A stretch of 6,690 bases of DNA from an uncultured Ruminococcus sp. (GCA_902783755.1 CACZSC010000261.1:1-6690); one strand, 5' to 3'; positions 1 to 6,600 are shown, numbered from the stretch's first letter. Numbers and translations: made by a program. Notes: generated from the sequence alone by a model not told the origin.

Positions 1-180
1 CTGCACGTGACAGGCGGCGCCAATGCCGCAGAGATATACGGCAGGATCCTGGAGCTCACGAGAGAGAAAAACCATTGCATAATCAGGCTTGACGACTGCT
101 GGAACAGCGAGCAGATAATACGCCTGATACAGAGACTGGACAAAGCGGAGTATTCGGTCGTGAATCTCCGCGGAAGATGA
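1..180 (+). CDS. 3' end of an unidentified gene, C-terminal 59 residues
   Basis: The frame beginning at base 1 is open to a TGA at 178-180 and gives 59 residues running off the left edge. I do not recognise the family with confidence. The visible part reads as alternating strand and helix: a strand around LHVTGG, a helix over roughly residues 8-24, a strand around CIIRLDD, a helix around NSEQIIRLIQRL, and a final strand around YSVVNLRG. That pattern would suit a small ferredoxin-like or ACT-like regulatory domain at the C-terminus of a larger protein, for instance a CBS-domain protein, but this is only a guess from shape. The codon style (AGG, AGA, ATA) matches the genes downstream. Its stop lies 26 nt before the chosen start of the response regulator, so it is probably part of the same transcript. 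The frame being coding is fairly secure; the function is unknown. Confidence 0.65.
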   Translation: MHVTGGANAAEIYGRILELTREKNHCIIRLDDCWNSEQIIRLIQRLDKAEYSVVNLRGR

Positions 181-193
181 TCGGCAGACGAAG

Positions 194-200
194 AAAGGAT
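194..200 (+). promoter_or_regulatory. Ribosome binding site that decides the response regulator start
   Basis: AAAGGAT sits about 7 nt before the ATG at 207, a normal Shine-Dalgarno spacing. The in-frame ATG at 177 overlaps the upstream stop as ATGA, but it is preceded only by CGGAAG directly against the codon and would add ten mostly polar, basic residues not expected in front of a receiver domain. The 207 start is therefore preferred. Confidence 0.6.
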
Positions 201-206
201 AGTCAC

Positions 207-935
207 ATGCAGGAAAAGAAGAGAATACTTGTGGTCGAGGACGAAAAGAACATCGCGGCCGTACTGGCGTACAACATCAGGAAAGAAGGATATGAATGCG
301 AGATCGCATATGACGGCGAGACAGGTCTTGAGAAGGCTCTCGAAGGATCTTTCGATCTGGTGCTGCTGGATATAATGCTGCCGAAGATGAACGGGTTCGA
401 GGTTTGTGAGAAGATCAGGTACAGGAGCGAGGTGCCGATCATCTTCGTCACGGCCCGTGAAGAGGAAAAAGACAGGATACTCGGGCTCGAGACCGGCGCC
501 GACGACTATATCACGAAGCCCTTCTCATTCAAGGAACTCATGGCCAGGGTCAAGGCGAACATAAGAAGGTCCTCCGGCGAGATCGCAAAGGCGGTCGAAG
601 TGGAGGAAGCTCCCATCTGCGTCGGCGATCTGGTGATCGACAAGACCAGGTTCTCCGTGAAAAAGAACGGAGAGGAAGTCGAGCTGTCCAGGAAGGATTA
701 CGATCTGATCCTCTTCCTTGCGGAAAACCTTGGAAAGGCATATTCCAGGGAAGACCTTCTGCAGAGGATATGGGGATACGACAACTATTACGGGGATATC
801 CGCACGGTCGACGTGACCGTCAGCAGGATCAGAAAAAAGATAGAAGTGGATCCGGGTCAGCCCGAGTATCTGCTGACAAGACGCGGCATAGGATACTACC
901 TGAACGACATACCGCCTGTCCGAGAGGAAAACTGA
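207..935 (+). CDS. walR: WalR-like response regulator, OmpR/PhoB family
   Basis: Cytoplasmic DNA-binding response regulator of 242 residues, the usual length for WalR. An N-terminal receiver domain (about 5-121) carries the acidic pair E11/D12, the phospho-acceptor D55 in the motif LLDIMLP, switch residues T82 and Y101, and the conserved K104 in KPF. A linker of about 15 residues leads to a winged-helix domain (about 137-233). Its stretch around WGYD (189-192), RTVDVTV (199-205) and RRGIGYYL (225-232) closely resembles Bacillus WalR/YycF, as remembered rather than aligned here. In that family the phosphorylated protein binds tandem TGTWAH-type sites and controls autolysins and other wall genes. 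The kinase gene follows after 3 nt, which supports pairing. PhoP/ResD-type regulators are close relatives, but the YycH/YycI-like genes downstream favour WalR. The start at 207 was chosen over 177 because of its well-spaced AAAGGAT. Confidence 0.88.
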   Translation: MQEKKRILVVEDEKNIAAVLAYNIRKEGYECEIAYDGETGLEKALEGSFDLVLLDIMLPKMNGFEVCEKIRYRSEVPIIFVTAREEEKDRILGLETGADDYITKPFSFKELMARVKANIRRSSGEIAKAVEVEEAPICVGDLVIDKTRFSVKKNGEEVELSRKDYDLILFLAENLGKAYSREDLLQRIWGYDNYYGDIRTVDVTVSRIRKKIEVDPGQPEYLLTRRGIGYYLNDIPPVREEN

Positions 936-938
936 GAT

Positions 939-2771
939 ATGCTTAAGAGCCTGTATTTTAAAGTGGTTCTTATCCTGCTCATATTCGTGGTGGCGGTGAT
1001 GTGCGCGGTGGGAGCAATACTGATGAACGGTGTCACCTCGTTCTTTGCCGACGGATTCGAAAAGGAGATGCAGAGCGGATTCTCGGAGGAGGGCGCCTTG
1101 CTTCCGGCTCTCAAAGAGGCGGCGCAGACGGACAATTATCCATACGAGATGAAATCCGTACTGGCGTCATTCGGATCCACACTGGGAATAGACCAGTACA
1201 GGAACTACTACATTCTTGACTCCTACGGGGAGGCAATAACCGGTTCGGATTCCTCGCTTGCGGAAAATCTGGCGGTAACGACCAATATCCTGAACGCAGT
1301 GTCCGGCACTGCGCAGAACAGGTCGTACAGCGGCACGGATTATGCCGACTGGGCGGTAAGGATTCCGGTGAAAAACGACGGATTCTGCATAGTGTATGTC
1401 AAGGATTCCCTCGAGGAAATGAGGAGCATGAACGGAATGCTGCTCTCCATCATCATCCAGGCGCTCATTATCGGGGTGCTGATCGCGGTAGTGCTTTCCT
1501 TCTTCCTTGCAAAATCCATTTCATCACCTCTGCAGAGCCTGACTCACGGAACACAGCTCGTCGCATCGGGCGAGTTCTCGGAGGAGATAGACGTCAAGTC
1601 CTCGGACGAGATTGGTATCCTGGCCGAGAACTTCAACGACATGAGACTCAAGCTTAAGAACACGCTCGAGGAGGTAGAGGGCGAGAGGGAAAAGCTCGAT
1701 ACGGTGCTGACATGCATGAACGACGGAGTCGTGGCTTTCACTTCCGAAGGAGAACTGCTGCACTGCAACGAAAGTGCAAGATCCATACTCGGAGACTCCG
1801 TAAACGGAGGACGCATCACTCCCGAAGAGTTTTTTGAAAAACTTGAGCTTCCTCTCACTGAGAGCAGGGGAAAGATCAGCCTGACGGAAAAGATCAGGGA
1901 AGAATCCAACGGCGGCTACGTTTTCCGTGACCGTATATGCGGAGACCGGGTATACGATGTCAGCTATGCGGTGACGCACGATTCGGATACCAGCTCTTCC
2001 ATCGCAGGGTACGTGTTCATCATACATGACGTTACCGGAAGGTATGAGCTCGATGAGAGCAGGCGTGAGTTTGTGGCGAACGTGTCACATGAGCTGAAGA
2101 CTCCTCTCACCTCGATCAAGGGCGCGACCGAGACCGTGGTCCGCGATCCGGAGATGGACGATGAGACAAGACAGTATTTCATGGATATGATACTGTCCGA
2201 GAGCGACAGGATGACCAGGATCGTGTCTGACCTGCTCGTACTGTCCAGACTGGACAACAAGAGGACGAAGTGGAACATAGAGACATTTGACTTCCGCCAA
2301 TCCGTAAGACGGCTTGTCGATGTTATGAGGCCGGAATTCGAACAGCGCAGGCATGAGGTTTCATTCGGCGCTGAAAAAGACGTTCCTTCCATCACAGGAG
2401 ACCGTCAGCGCCTTGAACAGGTCATAGTTAACGTGCTCTCTAACGCGATCAAATATACCCCGGAGGGCGGTCATATAGACATACAGGTGGGATCTACCAG
2501 ATTCGATACTGTGGTGCTTCTGGTGTCGGACAACGGCATAGGGATACCCGAAGAGGATCTGAGCCACCTGTTCGAGAGATTCTACAGAGTTGAAAAATCA
2601 AGAAGCTCCGATGCGGGCGGCACGGGCCTCGGCCTGGCCATCGCGAAGGAGCTGGTGGAGGCTCACGGAGGAACCATAAGCATGAACAGCAAGGTGAACG
2701 TCGGGACCACGGTCAGGATAGAGCTTCCCATAGAATGCAAGATAAAATCAGAAGGGCAGAATCAGATATGA
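939..2771 (+). CDS. walK: WalK-like sensor histidine kinase with HAMP and PAS domains
   Basis: Membrane sensor kinase of 610 residues, matching WalK (about 600). Order of parts: transmembrane helix 1 (about 7-30), an extracellular region of about 135 residues (31-167), transmembrane helix 2 (about 168-190), HAMP (about 191-243, with the late DEIG motif at 223-226), cytoplasmic PAS (about 252-366, ending HDVTG), HisKA (about 372-440) and HATPase (about 486-597). The phospho-acceptor is H384 in VSHELKTPL. The N box has N498 and N502, the G1 box is DNGIGIP from D531, the F box is F545/F548, and the G2 box is GTGLGLA from G561. All catalytic motifs are intact. The REFVANVSHEL stretch is typical of the WalK/PhoR/ResE branch; neighbours point to WalK. 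It should autophosphorylate and pass phosphate to the regulator encoded 3 nt upstream. The ligand of the extracellular region cannot be read; it may be a Cache-type fold, as in Bacillus WalK. The 3' end overlaps the next gene by 4 nt. Confidence 0.88.
   Translation: MLKSLYFKVVLILLIFVVAVMCAVGAILMNGVTSFFADGFEKEMQSGFSEEGALLPALKEAAQTDNYPYEMKSVLASFGSTLGIDQYRNYYILDSYGEAITGSDSSLAENLAVTTNILNAVSGTAQNRSYSGTDYADWAVRIPVKNDGFCIVYVKDSLEEMRSMNGMLLSIIIQALIIGVLIAVVLSFFLAKSISSPLQSLTHGTQLVASGEFSEEIDVKSSDEIGILAENFNDMRLKLKNTLEEVEGEREKLDTVLTCMNDGVVAFTSEGELLHCNESARSILGDSVNGGRITPEEFFEKLELPLTESRGKISLTEKIREESNGGYVFRDRICGDRVYDVSYAVTHDSDTSSSIAGYVFIIHDVTGRYELDESRREFVANVSHELKTPLTSIKGATETVVRDPEMDDETRQYFMDMILSESDRMTRIVSDLLVLSRLDNKRTKWNIETFDFRQSVRRLVDVMRPEFEQRRHEVSFGAEKDVPSITGDRQRLEQVIVNVLSNAIKYTPEGGHIDIQVGSTRFDTVVLLVSDNGIGIPEEDLSHLFERFYRVEKSRSSDAGGTGLGLAIAKELVEAHGGTISMNSKVNVGTTVRIELPIECKIKSEGQNQI
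2750..2756 (+). promoter_or_regulatory. Ribosome binding site for the YycH-like gene
   Basis: AGAAGGG inside the end of the kinase gene lies 11 nt before the ATG at 2768. Together with the ATGA stop-start overlap at 2768-2771 it argues for this start rather than the in-frame ATG at 2735. The 2735 start would overlap the kinase by 37 nt and would put a charged, kinase-derived stretch ahead of the membrane anchor. Confidence 0.5.
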
Positions 2772-4144
2772 CGGGTGAAAGACCCAAACTTGTCAAACAT
2801 CTTCCGCTGATGCTGATAGCGCTGCTGTTCGCGGCGCTCATGCTGCTCACCGCAATCCTCATTGGGATGCTCAGCGGGGACCTGGAGAGATCTGTGAATC
2901 TGCCGAGAAGCGGCGGCAGCACAGGCGCTCTGTCGGAAGCCGGCCTTGCTGAAACAAGGATGTCAGTCCTTCCCGAGTTCATCGGAGTATCACTGCCTGA
3001 CTCGAGGAGATGCATCATAGGAAACAGCAATACCGCGTATGCGTTCTATTCGGGACTCTGCGGTTATCTGTCCGACTATCTGTCTTCAGACAGAACGGAG
3101 GAGATCACCGCGGAGAAATGGGTGAGCTATGCCCTGGCAGACAACTCCGTCTTTCTCCGGTTCCACTGTGAATTGCCGGGCGCGGCGGTAGGCAGCCTCG
3201 CAGGACTTGTTTCCGAAAGATCCGAAAGCCGCGAACCGGCAGGCGGGCTCATATACGAAATGATCCTCATACCGTCGACCGAGAATTCGGAGATGTCAAA
3301 GCTGGCTGTGAGGTCACTGGACGGGAAGTGTACGGAATATATACTGGACGAACAGTCGGAAAAGCTGACGCCGGAAGCAGTCTCGAGGATATCCGGAGCC
3401 TACTCGTTCCTTGACCAGACTTTCATTTTCGCCTGCGAGAAAAGCGGATATTCATACCTGTCCCCTACGGAGCCTGTGATCCTGGACCCGGTAGTAACGA
3501 GAAACATAATCATAACAGACAGCACCGCACAGTTCCTGATGCAGAAAACGGCGGACGTCACGAAGCTGATACAGGTGTTCTCCATGAACCCGGACAAGCT
3601 GCTGAGTTCCAGGTCGGACCAGTCCGTGCAGATGGCCTCTGACAGAAGCGGGGTGCTGAGGATCTACCCGTCAAGCATCGAGTTTCAGGCGGCGGATGAC
3701 GCGGCGAACGACATTTCGAGCTTTGTCGGGAATGTCGAGAAAATCGGGATATCCGAATATGTGCGGGCCGTCTATTCGATCATATCTTCCATCAAGAACA
3801 TGGGCACCATGTATACGGGGGGAGAGTGCGATATAAGGCTGGCAGGGATCAGTTCATCCGGAGAGCAGACGGAACTCGTTTTTGACTACTATATAGACAA
3901 TTTAAGGATAACCGGTATCGGCCATGCGGTGACAGCAGTGTTCAGCAGGGCAAAGCTGGTGTCCTTCAAACTGCATACGATCTCCGCAAAAGGACTCGGC
4001 GCGTTCAGCGAGTCGTTTTCCGAATGGTGGTTTGATGACGTCACACTCCGGAATTTCAGGAACGTAAGGTCCGTGAGCCTTGTTTACAGGGGCAGCTTTG
4101 TCAAGGAATCCCTGTCAGCGGAATGGGCGGCCCTGGCCGAATAA
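2768..4144 (+). CDS. YycH-like membrane-anchored WalK regulator
   Basis: A 458-residue protein with a short basic N-terminus (ERPKLVKH), one transmembrane segment (about 11-34, rich in L, A, I and M) and a large remainder that should lie outside the membrane. This is the size and topology of YycH (about 450 residues), and it sits in the yycH position directly after the kinase. No enzyme motif is visible. The C-terminal third contains FDYYIDNLRITG and a following strand-rich segment that fits the mixed alpha/beta repeats of the YycH/YycI superfamily, but similarity is weak and the family diverges quickly. In Bacillus, YycH and YycI form a complex through their membrane helices and modulate WalK; the same role is inferred here. 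The start codon overlaps the kinase stop as ATGA, implying translational coupling. A lineage-specific exported protein of other function remains possible. Confidence 0.6.
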   Translation: MTGERPKLVKHLPLMLIALLFAALMLLTAILIGMLSGDLERSVNLPRSGGSTGALSEAGLAETRMSVLPEFIGVSLPDSRRCIIGNSNTAYAFYSGLCGYLSDYLSSDRTEEITAEKWVSYALADNSVFLRFHCELPGAAVGSLAGLVSERSESREPAGGLIYEMILIPSTENSEMSKLAVRSLDGKCTEYILDEQSEKLTPEAVSRISGAYSFLDQTFIFACEKSGYSYLSPTEPVILDPVVTRNIIITDSTAQFLMQKTADVTKLIQVFSMNPDKLLSSRSDQSVQMASDRSGVLRIYPSSIEFQAADDAANDISSFVGNVEKIGISEYVRAVYSIISSIKNMGTMYTGGECDIRLAGISSSGEQTELVFDYYIDNLRITGIGHAVTAVFSRAKLVSFKLHTISAKGLGAFSESFSEWWFDDVTLRNFRNVRSVSLVYRGSFVKESLSAEWAALAE

Positions 4145-4150
4145 GGGGGA
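4143..4150 (+). promoter_or_regulatory. Ribosome binding site for the YycI-like gene
   Basis: AAGGGGGA overlaps the last two bases of the preceding TAA stop and ends 3 nt before the ATG at 4154. It is a G-rich Shine-Dalgarno variant with rather short spacing. The same eight bases are exactly complementary to TCCCCCTT at 5087-5094, in the loop of the hairpin at the 3' end of this gene. Confidence 0.6.
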
Positions 4151-4153
4151 AAC

Positions 4154-5077
4154 ATGGAACACAAGAGAGTTATACCGGTGCTTGTGGCGGTTCTTGTGGC
4201 CGCATGCATTGTGGTATCTGTGATAATCATTTCAAGGTATAACCAGACGAACTTCGTGCCCGTGGATTCCGTCAACTCCATAGTTTCTCTGCTGGAAAGC
4301 GACGGTATAACGGTCGATAGGGCGTCGGTGAACAGGGAGATCGTAAGAGGAACCGTGTACAGGTGCGAGTCCGCGGGTTACGGTTCAAAAGTGGCGGAGC
4401 TTCTTGACGTTGGAGCTGTCAAATCCACATATGTGACCCCCAGCGGTGAGGCGACCGTGTTGGAAAACGGAGGTATCATAGTTTTCGGCAACGATTTCTC
4501 GATCAAATACGCCAAAAACGGAAATGCCGGTGAAGGCGGGACCCGTTCCGTGTCCCCGTTCGAGGCCGGCATAGGCGAGTATTCAGAGGATTGGGCCGAG
4601 GCAGCCAAAGCAGCGAGGGAGTTCATGAACCGCGGAAGCAGTGAATTCAAATCCGTGGGCCGGATAGAGCTTGACACGGTGGTCCAGGGCGTGACAAAAA
4701 GCGGCCAGGATTTTTACGTGACGTGCACCAGGACCCTTGACGAAGTCGAGGTGACCGGAAACGAGATGCTCTGTGTGGTGAGGTCCGGAGAGGTCGTGGA
4801 AGCGGAAGGAACCTGGAATTTTCTGGTTCCGGGCAGCACCTACTCAGTGCGGATGATCGATGTTCCCAGCGTCCTGTTCAACGCGAGGGGAGACATCATT
4901 TCCGGCGCGGGCGAAGGAACCCCGGTGAAAATCGAGCGCATCACCAAGTGCTACACCCTGCTGTATGACAGCGAAAGCAGCGGATTCTTCCTGATACCGT
5001 GCTGGAAAATCGATACGGATGTGGCCGGCGAGTACGTTTATAACGGCATAAATGGTGAATTTTGCACAAAAAAATGA
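4154..5077 (+). CDS. YycI-like membrane-anchored WalK regulator
   Basis: A 307-residue protein with a basic start (MEHKR), one transmembrane helix (about 6-27) and an extracytoplasmic remainder. This is the topology and approximate size of YycI (about 280 residues). The last 28 residues (280-307) carry LIPCWKI followed by GEYVYNGINGE. This resembles the C-terminal signature of YycI and related two-domain exported proteins, where a P-x-W-x-I strand is followed by a Y-x-x-N-x-x-x-G-E turn. Position directly behind the YycH-like gene (9-nt gap) supports the call. YycI acts with YycH to control WalK, negatively in B. subtilis and positively in Staphylococcus aureus, so the sign here cannot be predicted. 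Four cysteines are spread over the extracytoplasmic part besides two near the ends, which is not diagnostic. A moderate call: context and C-terminus agree, but the central region is not recognisable. Confidence 0.62.
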   Translation: MEHKRVIPVLVAVLVAACIVVSVIIISRYNQTNFVPVDSVNSIVSLLESDGITVDRASVNREIVRGTVYRCESAGYGSKVAELLDVGAVKSTYVTPSGEATVLENGGIIVFGNDFSIKYAKNGNAGEGGTRSVSPFEAGIGEYSEDWAEAAKAAREFMNRGSSEFKSVGRIELDTVVQGVTKSGQDFYVTCTRTLDEVEVTGNEMLCVVRSGEVVEAEGTWNFLVPGSTYSVRMIDVPSVLFNARGDIISGAGEGTPVKIERITKCYTLLYDSESSGFFLIPCWKIDTDVAGEYVYNGINGEFCTKK

Positions 5078-5118
5078 TGGTCACACTCCCCCTTCTGTAA
5101 TATATTGTGCCATCATTT
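5072..5118 (+). other. Long 3' hairpin over the YycI-like stop codon
   Basis: AAATGATGG (5072-5080) is the exact reverse complement of CCATCATTT (5110-5118). After one bulged T at 5081 the stem continues with CACA (5082-5085) against TGTG (5106-5109), giving 13 pairs and a 20-nt loop (5086-5105). The stop codon of the YycI-like gene lies inside the 5' arm. On the + strand the following bases (ATGAAAAAT) give no U-tract, so this is a poor intrinsic terminator for the operon. On the - strand the stem would be followed by a seven-T run, which is terminator-like, but no - strand gene is seen. It may end or stabilise the operon mRNA. Confidence 0.55.
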
Positions 5119-5121
5119 ATG

Positions 5122-5160
5122 AAAAATATGAAAATACTGTAAAATACCTATTTTATTTTA
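5122..5160 (+). promoter_or_regulatory. Phased A/T tracts upstream of the murA promoter
   Basis: A or T tracts occur at 5122-5126, 5131-5134, 5141-5144, 5151-5154 and 5156-5159. The first four are spaced close to one helical turn (9-10 bp), and AAAATAC is directly repeated at 5131 and 5141. Such phasing predicts bent DNA or an UP-like element contacting the RNA polymerase alpha subunit. The segment is far more AT-rich than the flanking genes. Confidence 0.45.
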
Positions 5161-5179
5161 ATTGTCAAACTGGTATAAT
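5151..5179 (+). promoter_or_regulatory. Extended -10 promoter for murA
   Basis: TATAAT at 5174-5179 is a perfect -10 box preceded by TG one base away (TGGTATAAT, 5171-5179), an extended -10. With a 17-bp spacer the -35 would be TTTTAT (5151-5156), weak, as is usual for extended -10 promoters. Transcription would start near 5186 and leave a leader of about 85 nt before murA. TTGTCA at 5162-5167 is only 6 bp from the -10 and is not a usable -35 for it. Confidence 0.65.
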
Positions 5180-5200
5180 CTTCCTTGCGCCAAAATGACG

Positions 5201-5215
5201 GCCGGGCGATCCGGC
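5201..5215 (+). other. GC-rich leader hairpin before murA
   Basis: GCCGG (5201-5205) pairs with CCGGC (5211-5215) around the loop GCGAT, followed by GGGGTTTT. The 5-bp stem is short and the T run is only four bases, so it is not a convincing terminator. It lies about 15 nt into the predicted leader and is the only GC-rich island in the spacer. Confidence 0.35.
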
Positions 5216-5247
5216 GGGGTTTTGACGTCGAAGAGCCTGTTAATGAT

Positions 5248-5274
5248 ATGAAAGGCAAAAACCTTCAGGTATGA
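5248..5274 (+). CDS. Possible eight-codon leader ORF overlapping the murA start
   Basis: ATG at 5248 opens MKGKNLQV and stops at the TGA at 5272-5274, sharing an ATGA overlap with the murA start at 5271. Its own ribosome site is poor (GAAGAG at 5230-5235, about 12 nt away). murA itself has only AGG directly before the ATG and AAAGG 15 nt upstream, so reinitiation from this mini-ORF could help murA translation. Small open frames like this arise often by chance, and conservation is unknown. Confidence 0.2.
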   Translation: MKGKNLQV

Positions 5275-6563
5275 AAAAAATCGTAATCAACGGCGGTCAC
5301 AAACTGACCGGCGAAGTTGAGATCTCAGGATCTAAAAATGCGGCGCTGCCCATTATCTACGCCTGCGGGCTGGTAAAGGGGAAGTGCGTGCTCGAGAATA
5401 TACCCGAGATCTCGGATATCACGTATTCCTTTGAGATACTCAAAGGGATCGGAGCCAAGATCAAAATGCTCGACCGGACGACATACGAGGTCGACTGTAC
5501 CGATATACAGCCCTGCTGCTCGGATTATGACATGGTCAGAAAGATCCGCGGATCGTACTACCTTCTCGGCGCGGAATTCGGACGTTTCGGAAGATCCAAA
5601 GTCGGGATGCCCGGAGGATGCAACTTCGGAGTCAGGCCGATCGACCAGCATATAAAGGGATTTGAAGCACTCGGCGGAAACGCAGTAACAGAGGGCGGAT
5701 ACGTCGAGATCACTTCCGAGAGCGGCGCAAAAGGCGCCAACATCTACTTCGACGTGACGAGTGTCGGCGCGACACTTAATATAATGATAGCAGCGGCAGT
5801 AGCGGACGGTGATACCGTGATCGAGAATGCCGCAAGGGAACCGCACATAGTAGACTGTGCGAACTTCCTGAACACCTGCGGCGCAAGGATCAGCGGCGCG
5901 GGCTCCGATGTGATCAAGATAAAGGGAGTCAAGGAACTTCACGGATGCACCTATGCGATAATCCCCGACATGATCGAGGCGGGATCTTTCCTCGTTGCCG
6001 CTGCGGCTACAAGAGGATGGGTCAGGGTAAACAACTGTATCCCGAAGCACCTTGAGTCCATAACTGCGAAGCTCGAGGAGATGGGAGCCCAGATCGAGGA
6101 ATTCGACGATGCGGTCCAGATCTCATGCGAGGACGTGGAACTGAAGAAGACAAACGTCAAGACACTTCCTTATCCCGGTTTTCCGACCGACATGCACCCG
6201 CAGATGTCCGCTCTTCTGTGTACCGTTAACGGGACGAGCTATATAAACGAGGGCATATACGAGAACAGGTTCCGCTATGTTGAGGAACTCAAGAGGATGG
6301 GCGCCAAGATCAAGGTGGACGGCAGGATCGTCGTGATCGAAGGCGGCACGCAGCTGTCGGCCGCTCCCGTGGAAGCTACCGATCTCAGAGCCGGCATTGC
6401 GATCATGATAGCGGCGCTGGCAGCGAACGGACAGACGGAGATCTCCGAGATCAGCCGTATCGAAAGGGGATATGCAGATATCTGCGAAAAGATGCGTTCC
6501 CTCGGTGCGGACGTGAAGAAGGTCGATTTGCCCGATCCGGTAGATACCAGGATAGCGAACTGA
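5271..6563 (+). CDS. murA: UDP-N-acetylglucosamine 1-carboxyvinyltransferase (MurA)
   Basis: Cytoplasmic enzyme that transfers enolpyruvate from phosphoenolpyruvate to UDP-N-acetylglucosamine, the first committed step of peptidoglycan precursor synthesis. The 430 residues match the family (about 420-440), and the start MKKIVINGG fits its typical N-terminus. Key residues seen: K22 and N23 in SKNAALP; the mobile catalytic loop with C117 and R122 in GGCNFGVRPID; D307 in FPTDMHP, the general base position; R333 in YENRF; D371 and R373 in DLRAG; and R399 in IERGY. These correspond to E. coli K22, N23, C115, R120, D305, R331, D369, R371 and R397 with a steady +2 offset after the loop. C117 predicts sensitivity of the enzyme to fosfomycin. 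It has its own promoter upstream and a terminator after its stop. Firmicutes often carry two MurA copies; which one this is cannot be told here. Confidence 0.96.
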   Translation: MKKIVINGGHKLTGEVEISGSKNAALPIIYACGLVKGKCVLENIPEISDITYSFEILKGIGAKIKMLDRTTYEVDCTDIQPCCSDYDMVRKIRGSYYLLGAEFGRFGRSKVGMPGGCNFGVRPIDQHIKGFEALGGNAVTEGGYVEITSESGAKGANIYFDVTSVGATLNIMIAAAVADGDTVIENAAREPHIVDCANFLNTCGARISGAGSDVIKIKGVKELHGCTYAIIPDMIEAGSFLVAAAATRGWVRVNNCIPKHLESITAKLEEMGAQIEEFDDAVQISCEDVELKKTNVKTLPYPGFPTDMHPQMSALLCTVNGTSYINEGIYENRFRYVEELKRMGAKIKVDGRIVVIEGGTQLSAAPVEATDLRAGIAIMIAALAANGQTEISEISRIERGYADICEKMRSLGADVKKVDLPDPVDTRIAN

Positions 6564-6575
6564 ACAGAATATGGG

Positions 6576-6600
6576 AAAAGGCGGAACTTCCGCCTTTTTT
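6576..6600 (+). terminator. Intrinsic terminator after murA
   Basis: AAAAGGCGGA (6576-6585) pairs with TCCGCCTTTT (6589-6598) around a three-base loop (ACT), forming a 10-bp stem with five G-C pairs, followed by T6 (6595-6600). It begins 13 nt after the murA stop. The U-tract ends only 7 nt before the next start codon, so any read-through would place the stem directly ahead of that gene. Confidence 0.88.

Noticed and set aside
1524..2027. Open frame on the - strand (167 residues) opposite the kinase gene
   Set aside because: It is opposite the HAMP and PAS coding region with no independent support; the + strand frame carries intact domain motifs.
5096..5168. WalR-like half-sites TGTAAT (5096), TGTAAA (5138) and TGTCAA (5163) near the murA promoter
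   Set aside because: WalR boxes need two TGTWAH half-sites 11 bp apart start to start. These are 42 and 25 bp apart, and the best partner at the right spacing (TATTTT at 5149) is poor. In an AT-rich spacer such hexamers are expected by chance.
5162..5179. TTGTCA with TATAAT as a classical promoter pair
   Set aside because: The spacer is only 6 bp, far from the 16-18 bp needed. The extended -10 explains the promoter better.
5201..5224. Leader hairpin plus GGGGTTTT as an attenuator
   Set aside because: The stem is only 5 bp and the T run only four, separated by GGGG, so termination is unlikely. It is kept only as a structural note.
5222..5250. TTGACG (5222) with GATATG (5245) as a second murA promoter
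   Set aside because: The spacing is right but the -10 is a poor match, and transcription would start inside or at the murA ribosome site region.
5325..6050. Long open frame on the - strand (241 residues) opposite murA
   Set aside because: It lies entirely inside the well-supported murA gene, has no ribosome site or family features, and reflects the base composition of the coding strand.
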